DNA of 23,003 nucleotides, from the NCBI GenBank assembly GCA_001599715.1, contig BCHU01000023.1, forward strand, positions 1-23,003, read 5' to 3'. This DNA comes from Phaeotremella fagi (lineage: Eukaryota; Basidiomycota; Tremellomycetes; Tremellales; Phaeotremellaceae). Each line of letters opens with the position of its first letter. Within the stretch, counting starts at the first letter, position 1. The notes beneath the pieces were generated by a model, which was given only the letters and a program-made list of their open reading frames with translations, was not told the DNA's origin and ran no database searches. Of the stretch, positions 8,766 to 18,807 are shown piece by piece. The translations under genes and the position numbers were made by a program.

Positions 8766-9005
8766 TCAAGCTTCCTGTTTGACCGTTTCTTCGTTCTCAC
8801 GCCTCTCGACTCGGGATCTCCATCTGGAAAACTCCTTCTCAGAAAAGTTCTCCAGTTCGGGCGCGACTAAGAGCGTTCGATTATAGAACTTGTAACCGGT
8901 TAGCATTGACACATACAGCCAGTATACAAATACTTGGACAGCCTGGAATGCACCGATCACTCGAAAGGCTTACCAGTTCCCATGTTCAGAGAAAACAGAG
9001 AAGGG
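8766..9005 (-). pseudogene. C-terminal remnant of a membrane protein
   Basis: The minus-strand frame ending at 8766 has one hydrophobic, membrane-spanning segment (around FQAVQVFVYWLYVSMLTGY) followed by a basic/acidic cytosolic-looking tail rich in Arg and Glu. It looks like the last exon of a polytopic membrane protein, but I cannot name the family. Upstream in the same frame there is a TAA next to a GTAAG-like sequence, so either a very short intron or a broken exon precedes it. No convincing continuation was found upstream. It begins 15 bp beyond the telomeric tract, so it probably belongs to the pre-insertion chromosome. Confidence 0.3.
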
Positions 9006-9285
9006 GTGATTCTTAACGTGTGTCGTGAGTTCGGCTCTCGTGAACGGATCTGGTCCTGCTAGTTTCGCTTAGATTTCCACTTGTACACAAATTGACGTGA
9101 TTCTCAGAAGGAGCAGAAGCCTGAGTTGCACTGAAAATTGAGGGTTCTGCAAGGTCATGCAGGGGTTGGTTATATGCCGGTAGATTAAAGTTGCTGGAAG
9201 CTGATTGACCATCACATGGTTGTGGAAGAGTTGCACTTGATACTTGGTGGGAACCGACGTTGCGTTCATCGAGTGAACACGACAT

Positions 9286-9771
9286 GATCCAAATTGACCA
9301 GCGTTACTTCGCCGTATGCGGTTTGTGAATAAAAGGAAGTTGGAAATACAACGAGAAGGTTACTGAGGGATGGACCATAAATTGAAGCACAAGCATTGAC
9401 ATTGTTCGGAAAGAACCGTGTTGTGCGTCATCGTCATTTGATGATCAAATTCGTAATTGTAATCAGCATTTCCGAATGCCACTGTAGCGAAATCCATTAA
9501 GGTTGGATGAGGTCATAGTGGCGATGATAGGAATTACGTATCGTGACGAACCACTGACGATGCTTACCCCGGGCATTTTGGGTGGGGTTGTGAATCAATA
9601 AACGATGAAATACTATTGTTCTCACATATCCAACAAATTTCGTTTCATTGAAGCATTATCCCGTGAGATAAACTAGTATTTTGGAATAAGCCTCAAGACA
9701 GAAGGACAAATTTCCTGCGAGACTACGAGACTACGAGTGAAGAACGCATATGTGTTTGGCATCGAAATTGA
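9286..9771. other. Intergenic, no gene recognised
   Basis: There is no family signal on either strand. One copy of the TCCGAAT motif discussed in the findings lies at 9471-9477, and a short GACTACGA duplication at about 9721-9736. Confidence 0.4.
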
Positions 9772-12236
9772 TCATTTGCGCAAAGTGAGCGCAATCCAAG
9801 CGAGGACCCGGTAGCCTATTACGATAGCAACAATGTAACCAGCATAGACGCGCAATTCAACTGAGTCATAGCCATAAAACTGGAGAACAGATGTTGCCTG
9901 GAATGATCACACCGTCTCATCCAGGCGTAGAGGAGCAGCTTCCGTTACTCGCGCATCTGAAAGACCGTGCATGGAATTCGTTCCACATCATTGTGCGGAA
10001 ATTCCAGGTCTGATAATTGATTTTCGTGACCCATGACTTCCAGAATACATTTAAAATTGATTCTGGGACAAGAAAACCGTTGACAGTCATCCATAGACCG
10101 TTTGCGAAAGCGACCACGGCCAAAGCGACGATAAAATTGGGAAGCATGGAGGAGACGAAGATAACGAGCGACTCGGCAGCCAGTAAGTCCAGGAAAAGAA
10201 TGCCGACGAATGTCCAGAATCCTGCAGCTGTTGGCCAAAATTCGACCAGCCAATAGCAATCACGGGGAAGAAGATTACGGTGACGAATAGATAAGGCAGG
10301 CCTATTAGAAAATTGGACACGAGCAACGCCGTCGGTCCGTATAGACCGTTAGAACGTTCTGTGAAGAAAGTCGCCTGATCCTCGATGTGCAACGGAATTT
10401 GGGCAACAGCCATGAAGCCCAAGAAGGCACCGCTAAAGAATAACGCCGCATACGTGGCAAGATGTCGTCTTGAGAACATCCCAGTCTCAACCAGGTTGTT
10501 ACCATGAGCAGTGTCAAGCCTACCATCTCTCAGTGCCTGCGCAGTCTATTTTTTGTCACAATCTACTCACAAGTGTACATAGCAACCCTGATCCAATAAG
10601 CAAACCATGGGTAGATCACCGTGTTTCGGGTCTGATAACAGTAACTATCCCGATCAACCCTACACTTTGTGATGCACCAGCTATTCTATACTGGCACTTC
10701 GTTGATGTAGTATGGCTTTTCTGGGGCTACAGTAACATATGCTCACCATGCATTAATTCTAGGTAACCGAGGAGCAACAATTCTTGGTACAGTAGTCATC
10801 ACACAACATATTCGTGATGCTACACTAATGTATAAATTTGTAGATTTCTTTAATGTGAATTGGAGAGACTTTTACGGCAGGCAGCAAGGAGTCGAATACA
10901 TGGATGCTGGCTTTACAATTGCGGACGGTGCATATGGATCATGTTTCTTCTTCGCAACTGGATTCCATGGTTAAGAATTGAATTTGATGACGATGTTCCA
11001 TTATTATTAGGTCGCGACAGGATTTGATCCATGTTCTGTGCAGAAGATGGAGCGGCTGCACAAACTTGGCTCGCCGGGAAGATTGAGCCAACAATAATCC
11101 GTGGGTCATCTGGATTTGCTCCGCTTCCTTGAAAGGGATCAGATTCCAGGATGAAATCATGTGTTCCAATCTGTTGCGGCCTTCTTCTTTGTCCTTGGCA
11201 AAATCGGTATCCACGATTTCTAGGATCTACCCAGCTGGATAAATGTGGGTTGGCATGATGAGTCCTATGGTTGCTAAATAAGTAGCGATGTTTGATAAGG
11301 GACCGCCGTCACAAAGTTGCCCTTTAGCCAACAGGAATACCTTGTCAAAAACTTTGAAAGTACTTGTTGATGGTTGATGGATCGAGGCAATAACAATCAA
11401 CTGTAATCTCAGCCAGGCACACCCGTTTTAATCTGACTCTATTCTTCCTGGCAACAGATTTTAGGTAAGCAACGATTTCGTGGGATGCTACAGAGTCCAA
11501 TCCACTTGTGGGCTCATCCAGAAAAAGGATCTTTGGCGAAGTAATCAAGTTGACTCGCAACGGAGACCCGTCGCTTTTGACCTCCAGAAAGGCCTTTCTG
11601 AATAGGTGTACCGATGATCATATTCGCTTGGTCTTTCAACCCAAACGAATTGAACAAAGATCAATGCGGTTTTGCAAATCGTATTTTAAAATACGTCTGT
11701 TGGTATGCGTGTAAGTCCAATTGCATCCAATAGAATGGGGTACTCACTCATTGAGACCTAACTTAGCCGCGAAACTCAACGTCTCAGATGTGGTGATACT
11801 GCCTATCAAATGGTCCTGTTGTTCTACGTAGCTGGACGTACTTCGTATGTTCGCCAAATCAGCGGGGACGTCGTTGATATGAATCTCGCCCCTTAATTTT
11901 GCTTTTGGTGGCATGCTGCGATGTGCCAGGCGATTGAGTGGCATTGTTTTACCAGAACCAGATGAACCCATGATGGCAACCAGTTCTCCTGATGTAAATT
12001 TAGCTGGCGTTCGTAATTGGGCAGGAGCACAACTTGTCAGCACTCGCACTTCCACTAATATCAGCAAGTAGGCGCTTCTCCGCATTATTGCCACTGGCAG
12101 CAAGGACCGCTTGCAGATGCTCCCATCGAAAGCTGTTGATTGTATCGTTGTACAAACCCAAGAAATCATCCTTGTCATTCGACTCCGTGTGAGGATCAGC
12201 AAGCGTAGGTTCTGAGACAGGCGATTGTGGAAGCAT
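9772..12236 (-). pseudogene. Decayed WHITE-type ABCG half-transporter
   Basis: From the ATG at 12236 the minus strand parallels the intact-looking paralogue at 21714-23003 and continues past it to a TGA at 9774-9772. It retains Walker A (GSSGSGKT), the LSGGQKRR signature, Walker B ([13 protein letters not shown]), and an ABC2 membrane domain with GLYGPTALLVSNFLIGLPYL, FANGLWM and a closing YGYDSVEL...LRK. Lesions: an extra base near 11550 after the signature, TAG at 11229-11227 replacing the Glu codon of the AEWILE motif, loss of the donor after the Walker B exon, a one-base deletion near 10256, TGA at 9919-9917, a frame change near 9890, and about 405 bp of mitochondrial DNA at 10602-11006. 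Intact members export hydrophobic compounds across membranes as dimers. The start is shared with the divergent Rds1 pseudogene, as in the other copy. Confidence 0.85.
10602..11006 (+). other. cox3 (fragment): NUMT: mosaic of mitochondrial cox3 fragments
   Basis: Inside the ABCG pseudogene, exactly between the codons for RDLI and AYWIRV, the plus strand encodes cytochrome c oxidase subunit III pieces. They are [11 protein letters not shown] (about 10690-10722, the C-terminal heme-copper oxidase helix), then [17 protein letters not shown] (about 10727-10777, the middle of the protein), then about 85 bp unrelated to cox3, then [18 protein letters not shown] and FFFATGFHG (about 10890-10970). The order is C-terminal, middle, later-middle, so the insert is a rearranged composite and not a simple copy. 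Interspersed AT-rich DNA may derive from other mitochondrial regions. Alignment to the paralogue defines both edges to within a few bases. It is not a gene. Confidence 0.8.
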
Positions 12237-12494
12237 AGTATCAATTTGGTGAATAGCTAGAGTTTGGGAAACAAATTGGGAATCAAATTGGCAAATGTCA
12301 GTGGAAAGTAGTTTGGAAACAATTGGCATTGACATTTTCACTTCGCTTTAAATACATCCAGTCGCGTTACTTTCCGATACTTTTTCCAATTGAACCCCAT
12401 CCGAATAGCAAGTACGTCTGGCAAACCAGTCAGTCGTGCTATCGCAGTACGCATTAAATTGCTACGAATCTTTGTATTCGGAAGGTTGATGAAG
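12237..12494. promoter_or_regulatory. Shrunken divergent promoter of the decayed pair
   Basis: This lies between the ABCG pseudogene start and the remaining 3' part of the Rds1-like pseudogene. Compared with the intact pair (488 bp promoter plus seven and a half upstream exons of the Rds1 gene), about 1.3 kb is missing. Two ATTCGGA-type motifs survive (12400-12406 reverse, 12476-12482). Confidence 0.4.
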
Positions 12495-12904
12495 TGGGGA
12501 TGGGACGAGTCCAGGGCGTGCCCTTCTTCGAACCCCGTTTTCCCGTTGAAGGCATCCCGATTTTGACTACGTCGATCTCTACTGCGAGTGCCACTACTCA
12601 ACTTACCTATAGCGATTCGACCGCTTCTGTCAAGTATCGTTTATTATGGACTTTCCGTGAAGGCTATTCCTACTGGAGTCGATAAGACCTATCATTCCTC
12701 CGACCGACATCCAAGGCACGGCTTATGCTGTCGTATCCAGCAGTAACAACACCACATCAGTTGCTCCTGAGTGAGTTTATTCACCGAGCAGAAAACTCTC
12801 GCTGACCCTAGTGGTCCAGAACCATTATCGCTGGGCTAGTCGTCTTGATGCACGCATTTATATCTGCGTTTCAGAATCCTGCAAGTACAACCGCGACCCA
12901 ATAA
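12495..12904 (+). pseudogene. 3' remnant of Rds1-like ferritin-domain gene
   Basis: The plus strand matches only the last two exons of the intact gene at 19890-21225. It has a NPVFPFKAFP-like start (FEPRFPVEGIP), ASATTQLTYSDSTAS against GATTQLAYDDSTTS, an intron relic with GTGAGT, and a final exon ending NPASTTATQ then TAA at 12902-12904. Frames shift between these blocks. The ferritin-like domain itself (all iron-ligand helices) is deleted, so no function is possible. Together with the ABCG pseudogene it forms the decayed half of the inverted duplication. Confidence 0.75.
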
Positions 12905-13122
12905 TCAAGTCATTCATATGCGTTGATAGATTCGACTTCCAGTCGAGAAACGGACCGCGATGATTTAAATACAGTTGATATTGTTGTGGGTCCCGCTCGG
13001 CAATAGTTGGTTAGTGTTCGATGTGTTCGGTACATGCGATGGCAAGATTGATGAAGCAGAAATGTCGTACATGCATCTTCGCTGTCTCATTGGCCAGACC
13101 CAGCAAGCCAACCGTCTTTTGG

Positions 13123-13416
13123 TTATGCTGTCGAAGCTATTGAAACACTCTCAGGCATCTGCGTATAAGACCCATCCAGATTGTCGTTATTAGCGAGTTG
13201 TGGTGCAATATCCTTCTCGATAGGATACTTTTCGACACCCCACTGCCTGTGGACGTCACCTACTTCGACCAAAGTCAGCCGTTTTGCTTCTAAAAGCCAG
13301 CCACGTCGTGCAACGTCATGATTTTCTTTCGCACATCCTTTCGACCGGATGCGATCTTTGATGTGGAAGTACAGATTGTCACCTTTTGAGGATGCATGGC
13401 AAATACCGCAACGCAA
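13123..13416 (-). CDS. Unrecognised open frame, 97 aa
   Basis: A 97-residue minus-strand frame starts 13 bp after the transporter stop codon. Its middle (GWLLEAKRLTLVEVGDV followed by an Arg/Trp/Glu-rich stretch) looks protein-like, with alternating hydrophobic and charged residues. I recognise no family and see no good intron linking it to the transporter: splicing from the GTAAGG at the transporter's end meets a stop in every pairing tried. It may be a gene relic, an exon of an unidentified gene, or a chance frame. Confidence 0.2.
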   Translation of the reverse strand: MRCGICHASSKGDNLYFHIKDRIRSKGCAKENHDVARRGWLLEAKRLTLVEVGDVHRQWGVEKYPIEKDIAPQLANNDNLDGSYTQMPESVSIASTA

Positions 13417-13428
13417 AGAGACACATCC

Positions 13429-14592
13429 TTACCTGTTGACTGTCCGTGCTAATCGCATGCCAGCGACCACTGGGACAGCAAATGACGCCCAGCCACGGAG
13501 TTGCGGAGCGACTGATTGTCCTTTCACTCCATCTACTATCATTTGTCCAAGGCCAACAACAGCTGGTCCAGGACAGACACCACAGAGTCCCCACCCAATT
13601 CCAAAAATAGCAGCACCAAGAATTAGATGCGAATCGATGTCCACTCTGCTAGGAACTTGCCAGCGTTCCCAGACGTATCTTACTTGAAATTTCCCATCGC
13701 TCCCAACGAGTTTCTTCATGTGAGAATAGTGAATGGCGTTTGGTATTACACCTGTTAGGATAACCATGGCAAGTGAAGGGTCAAAGGATGACCTGAGGGG
13801 AAGAATATGTAGAAATGCGATGACTTTGAGGGGGGATACCATACCAGAGATGCTGAGCCCGAGTGAAAAAGTGATGCCCGCAAGGAAATACGGTAGAAGA
13901 CGAGCCAACAGACTAGGATGGACTGTTGCATATGACGTGTGTTGCAGAGAGAGGTTACCGAGGTATATGACAGCGACAGCGAAAACTAAACGTGACGTGA
14001 CCGTAGCAGATGGGATGTCAAAGCTATAGCCGAACGAAGAGAAGTCGATCGCATCAGGAAATGTGTTGGCGGTAGCGACTGCACTCGTGAAAAATGTCAC
14101 CGTCGCAATGAGAGACCTGGGAGAACAACGGGAAGCCCCGCAAAGGAAGTGACCACTTTCTAAGATTAGCTGATAGCTACGGCGCGGGGGAAAAGGAAAT
14201 GTCTCTACCTAGTGCAACCGGAGCCAAGCTGTGTTAGATATTAGCTAACTATCGGAATTGTCATCCAACACGCATGTAGGAGTGTTCGCACTAACCTTAC
14301 TACCGAAACCCACCAGAAAACCAGCTAAACCTAGCCTAATTGGAGACTGCGCATACCACATGGCACTACCTTGGTCGATGTACATTGAGCTGATACCAGT
14401 GCTCATGGCAACGAATGGACCAAGCAGAAGTCCAGCTATCAAACTCCAGCGCCAACTTTCTCTTTCTCCTAAGATGGCTCCATCGACTATGCCAGATATA
14501 CCAAAAACGCGACCAGTATCAGAAAGGAGATTTGAAGTAGAGAGATGAAGGAGTACACCGCCAAGAGCAGTATGTACAGGAGTAAATGGCAT
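13429..14592 (-). CDS. YeeE/YedE-family sulfur (thiosulfate-type) transporter, 347 aa
   Basis: Three exons, 14592-14296, 14228-14209 (only 20 nt) and 14155-13429, total 348 codons including the stop. Several hydrophobic spans indicate a polytopic membrane protein with two YeeE/YedE halves in one chain. The first half holds the signature GSGCTSGHFLCG, assembled across the 20-nt exon; the second has GIGWGLCGVCPGP. These cysteines match those through which bacterial TsuA/YeeE passes thiosulfate. The family imports or exports inorganic sulfur species such as thiosulfate; the exact substrate and membrane here are inferred. I chose the ATG at 14592 (MPFTPVH) because it fits family N-termini; an in-frame ATG at 14718 would add 42 residues. 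It diverges from the Cys-rich gene at 15183 and lies in the same block as the persulfide dioxygenase. A GTAAGG at the 3' end could mark a fourth exon, unproven. Confidence 0.85.
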
Positions 14593-15182
14593 TTCAATCT
14601 TGCTTCGTCGAGCGATAGTTACAGTGAAATCGAGTGAGGATAGCAGGACGGACAACAAATGTTCCGCAAATATATCTATTTCAAATGCAGTGACGTCAGC
14701 TCTGAGTGAAAAATGCAAATGCTAACTTCTCGGCCGTCAACGTCGACACCACAAACGAAGTGAACCTTCTTGTTTCGGAAAGCAGAAATTCGGAATCAGC
14801 TGTAGACTGACGTGACATTTACCGTATACGGAGTTTTTTTCATGATTCGGTAATCGTGCAAATAAACTCAGAACCAATATCTATGATCTTCCAAAGAGAT
14901 TATTACTAATGTAAAAATGTCTGCAGCGCAAAACTCTAAAATCAGTGGAGCCAACCTTTGATCAAACGCCGTTAACACGGCCATCGACCGCGACATCGCG
15001 CCAAAGCGCCAAAGTGCACCACCCCATTTTATACGAAGCAATTCGGAATCGGATAAGATTGAGGTTATAAAATTGATTCCATTCTGGTCAAGGCCTCTTA
15101 TCCATTCTGGCCTCTTATCCATTCTGGAAACCAAGAACTGAATATCTCCTTCGAGTCTCAGAACCCCTCAATTGTACCTGCT
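14593..15182. promoter_or_regulatory. Divergent promoter: transporter / Cys-rich protein
   Basis: This 590-bp intergenic region drives the sulfur transporter leftward and the Cys-rich gene rightward. It holds two ATTCGGAAT 9-mers (14788-14796, 15041-15049), a further TTCGGAA at 14774-14780, and a perfect 17-bp tandem repeat at 15092-15125. No coding region is supported. Confidence 0.5.
15092..15125. repeat. Perfect 17-bp tandem repeat x2
   Basis: The unit ggcctcttatccattct occurs twice head to tail, 58 bp upstream of the Cys-rich gene's start codon. It is a recent slippage event, or possibly a duplicated promoter element. Confidence 0.8.
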
Positions 15183-15445
15183 ATGTGTCGTCAAATCATC
15201 TGTGACGCATGCCAAAAGAAGACCTGGGTCGGTTGCGGTGAGCTCGTCTGCACATCTTCATAGTAAACTTTTTACTTAAAATTTCTGACCAGGTCAACAC
15301 ATTGAAACACGAGTAAGCCAGGTCCCAGTTTTCGTGCTCAGCAGCTAACCCAACACAGGCCTTGAAAGATGTTCCGCAAGAAGAGAGGTGCCCAGCTTGG
15401 ATACAGGGGGGAAGCGATGCTTGCAAAATCAAAAGTTCAGAGTGA
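15183..15445 (+). CDS. 53-aa Cys-rich small protein (CxxC...TWxGCGxH type)
   Basis: Three exons, 15183-15237, 15293-15312 (20 nt) and 15359-15445, give 54 codons including TGA. Introns have GTGAGC and GTAAGC donors, CTGAC and CTAAC branch sites and CAG acceptors. The product opens MCRQIICDACQKKTWVGCG, followed by a His in GQHIE, and has six cysteines in 53 residues. This matches the pattern of short conserved fungal and plant proteins (CRxxxCxxCxKxTWxGCGxHxE...), whose paired cysteines and His suggest zinc binding. I know of no established function for them. It has no signal peptide. The divergent promoter shared with the sulfur transporter, and the dioxygenase next door, make a redox or sulfur-related role tempting but unproven. 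It is short and exon-split, so automated gene callers could easily miss it. Confidence 0.7.
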
Positions 15446-15655
15446 AGTTTAATACTGTGGACCGTAGATCTCGTCGCGTTAGGCAGAGATGAATGGATGC
15501 CATCTCAATCGAGTTCAAAAATTGTTAAAAGGCGTATTCGTTACGTTCAATCAGCGAGGTTATATTGCCATGATTGACCCATTCAAAGATCCAAGTCAAC
15601 AACTGCGCAGCCTATGCATATGAGAACACGGTTAAGAATGTTACAAAAGATACAT

Positions 15656-16751
15656 TTACAAAGGCAACTCCCCAGTAAGAGGTACACGAATATACCTTAT
15701 ACCATTTTCATCTGGTGTCGGCATGCGACCAGCACGAATATTAATTTGTAATGATGCGTGAAGTAATCGAGGGCTACCTAGCTGAGCGTCGCGCATCTCT
15801 CTCATCTTGATAAACGCATCCAGAGAGACGCCTTGTTTGACATGTTTATTACTTGACAACTGCTTGGAGATCAAGCTCATGCAAGATTTCTCTCTACCAG
15901 CAGGGTAATCATGTCCTGCCAAAAATTCGGTGTAAGTCCCAATTTTAACTCCCGATTCAGTCAGACCTACCGGAAAATACCTTGATGTCCCCATTAAGAT
16001 TGAAAACTCGTTGCACAGATTTATAGAGAGAGTCTGCTGAACCACCGGGGAAGTCTGCACGTGCAGTGCCAACATCAGGCCTATACAACATGATGGGTTA
16101 AACGATGAAATTTGGGCGAGTGTCGGACTGTCTCACAAAAATATGCTGTCTCCTGCAAATAAGCAATCGCCCAAAAGAATACCCATGCTGTCCGGCGTGT
16201 GACCTGGGAGGCTGAATGTTTGACCATTGAGGTGTCCTAGTTCAAATGTTTCGTTATCGTACAAGAACCCATCAAAACAGTCCGCAAAATCGCTGGCATG
16301 GTATCCGTAATGAGGACCAAATGTTTGTTGTACATCCTTCACTTTGTTTCCGATGTAAATTGGTGCCGATCCAGACAACAACTAAAGAGTCGTCAGCTCA
16401 CGGAGTGGATGTATGTACCAGCAACAGCTATATCACCATTTTCATCGCAAAAGCTCCTGAAATATGATCTGCGTGAATATGGGTTTCCATGATTCTCACG
16501 ATCTCATATCCTTCCTGCATTGCAAATGCAACGATGCCCCGGGCTGTCTTCATGCTGATCGCCCCAGAGTTTGGATCATAGTCGAGCACAGTATCGATTA
16601 CCAATGCTTTTTTTGTCGATACATCAGCGACTAAGAAGGTCCAAGTGGACGTTGCGTCATCGAAGTAGCTGTGTACAACGGGTGAATTCTCAGACTCGCC
16701 AGGTTGATGCGTCTTGTATGGTGTGAGTGGTACGGTAGAATTCGTATTCAT
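15656..16751 (-). CDS. ETHE1/Blh-like persulfide dioxygenase, 309 aa
   Basis: Four exons, 16751-16437, 16381-16137, 16080-15971 and 15915-15656, total 310 codons including the stop, with consistent phases. It is a metallo-beta-lactamase-fold protein with the iron-site motifs in order: THIHADH (residues about 92-98), LPGHTPDS (about 161-168), AGDSIF across the exon 2/3 junction, and SGHDYPAG across the exon 3/4 junction. This set, with RADFPGG after the third motif, is the ETHE1/Blh/PDO pattern. The family oxidises glutathione persulfide to sulfite using O2 and Fe(II), clearing sulfide. There is no obvious N-terminal mitochondrial presequence, so a cytosolic site is possible, unlike animal ETHE1. 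The chain is longer than human ETHE1 because of a C-terminal extension of roughly 60 residues. Being in one block with a YeeE/YedE transporter supports a role in sulfide or thiosulfate handling. Confidence 0.85.
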
Positions 16752-17742
16752 GTTTCTATCGGTCGAATGAGCTTGATCGTGAATTCTTTTGAAGAGTGCA
16801 AATTACAAACTACAGTCAGAAATCACATGCTTGTCTTTGAAAAGTGGAGCCGGCTACACACTAAGCAAGACTACGACATATTCACTATTCGCATACGAAT
16901 GTCTGTCTCTGAGTCTTATTCCGAATGATTTCGTTCCGATTTTGCGGGGTTTAACGTACTGTTAATTTCACGATACCTGTTCAGCGTGACACATCAAATC
17001 GGACGTAATTGATTAAAATTCGGAATTTCTCAAGTCGTTGGATTATTCTCGACTGGCACCGCAACCAAAGTTCCCAGACTGGGTTTCCACGCATGTCCCA
17101 TTCTGGCAAACATCAAGGAAATGATATCTATTGAAACTATGAAATCAAGTCCCACAGAAAATTCGATGGTTCTGAAGTGCGCAACTGTGTGTTGCTCTGA
17201 TCCACTTACCAAGCCCCGAAGGTGTCTCCCAATGGTGTATAAATCGAAGAAATGCATGTCTCGAGAACAGGTAGCGACCAATTACATCAATCTAATGGCC
17301 GTTGACGTTTGGTGTACCGATACTCTGGTCTCTTTTTGTATATCAGCCATGTCGATTGTACTCGATTTCCTTTCCTTATTATTGAATTTCAAACGATTAT
17401 TTATATATCTTCAGAACTGAGATACTAGTCACGCTCGCTTCTACTGCAGCTTGCACAAACTAACTAATTTTTCGTCTGGCTATACTATTCTCAGTCTTGA
17501 ATTAAGCGTCAACTTCATTGTAGGTTACCGGAGTAGCTGTGGGATGTAACCTAAGCAGGGAGGAACAAACAACAAACCATTACCAAAGAAGCGAGCCCAG
17601 CCGCACGATTCATTTTGGGGTTTCCACTCCGCACGAGAAGCTAACAATACTCAACGTCGCATCTATTGTAAAAGTGTGCATGATCAATTGTCGACCATCA
17701 AATTTTCTACCGTTTAACAAAGTTCAGTAATCAAGAGAATCC
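16752..17742. promoter_or_regulatory. Long divergent promoter: persulfide dioxygenase / DUF1275
   Basis: About 990 bp separate the two divergent start codons. Two copies of the 9-mer ATTCGGAAT lie 100 bp apart, one in each orientation (16918-16926 reverse, 17018-17026 forward). Open frames on both strands at 17030-17420 show no family motif, and I treat them as chance. Confidence 0.45.
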
Positions 17743-18741
17743 ATGGTGTCGTTTTTGCATGATGAGATTGCGTCTCATGCTCTCATTGGACCACTATTGG
17801 TTATTTCTTTCTGTGCTGGAATACTTGATGTTGCAGCTTATACCGACTTTGGGACTTTCGCGTCGAACCAAACAGGGTGAGTGTTGTCGCATTATGATCT
17901 CTATTAGAAATCAATCACCTACTAACGCCAATCTCCAATCTTTCAAACCTGTATCTACTATAATCTGTGTTGTCTGTCCATTTTGTTTTTTCCACTCTCC
18001 CCAACTCTTCAATTATCGCTTAATGAAATATATCTATCTTCGTGTGGATCCAGCAACACATTTATTCTCATAACTAATGTTGTCCTCGGTCGAACAGGTT
18101 CATCCGATCTCCGACTCACAGGAGCATCTCTAATCAGCTTCCTCCTGGCAGCCTTCGTGTTCGCCAGAATTTCTATTTACAAACGAAATAGACATCACAC
18201 GCGGTACTGGATAATTTCATCGATAGCCATTCAGACCATTCTCCTGGCTGTTAACGCCGTTCTCATTACTGGTAGATTTCTTTCCACGTCGACATCTCTG
18301 GCTTGGCTGAGTCTTAGTCTAGTGGCTGCTAGCTCTGGCATACAAGTTGTCCTGGTAAGTCTTTCGCTTTCAAATTTTCAATTTTGATGGTTCTGGGTTC
18401 AGGCACGCACTTCGGGCAATTCAGAGATTCCTTCGGCGATGTTGACATCGCCATATGTTGACTTCCTCATCGATCCTTCGCTATTTAAACCTGTCATTCA
18501 CACTAGCTCTAGAGCACGCAACATTAGGTTGCTGTATATATTTAGCTTAATAGGGGGCGGGTTCGTTGGTGGTGGTATACTGAAAAGTGGCGGAACTGTG
18601 CCTGTCCTGTGGGTCGTCGTTGGTATCCGTCTAGGTGTCATTGTTTGGGTCTGCCTGGTGGACCGAAATCAAACACTTTCTGATATTGGGTTTGATCTAG
18701 AAAGCCCGCATCCTTCGCGGAGCTCCGTGGTAGAGACTTAG
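17743..18741 (+). CDS. DUF1275 (YoaK-like) membrane protein, 257 aa
   Basis: Exons 17743-17876, 18054-18354 and 18403-18741 total 258 codons including TAG. The first intron is unusually long for this window (177 nt). It has a perfect TACTAAC near its 5' third and, if spliced as drawn, restores the family hallmark FASNQTGNT across the junction. The protein has about six hydrophobic spans, a hallmark GNSEIPSAMLTSPYVD stretch in the third exon, and an acidic Ser-rich C-terminal tail. DUF1275 proteins are common in fungi and bacteria and look like small polytopic transporters, but I know of no established substrate. Placement opposite the persulfide dioxygenase, with shared promoter motifs, suggests but does not show a link to sulfur metabolism. 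Confidence 0.85.
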
Positions 18742-18807
18742 ACCATTGGCTTCAGTGTAGATATACTTGGAAGCTTTAATGCAGTGCTCACGTTTAAAGC
18801 AAAGCCT

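Noticed and set aside
9013..9285. Minus-strand 90-aa Ser/Asn-rich frame
   Set aside because: No motif and no convincing splice to the membrane-protein remnant at 8766; could be chance.
13349..13687. Plus-strand 112-aa Pro/Thr-rich frame
   Set aside because: It is antisense to the C-terminal part of the YeeE/YedE transporter, including its conserved CPGP.
17030..17420. Overlapping frames on both strands in the dioxygenase/DUF1275 promoter
   Set aside because: Neither shows a family signal, and both cross the divergent promoter; treated as chance.
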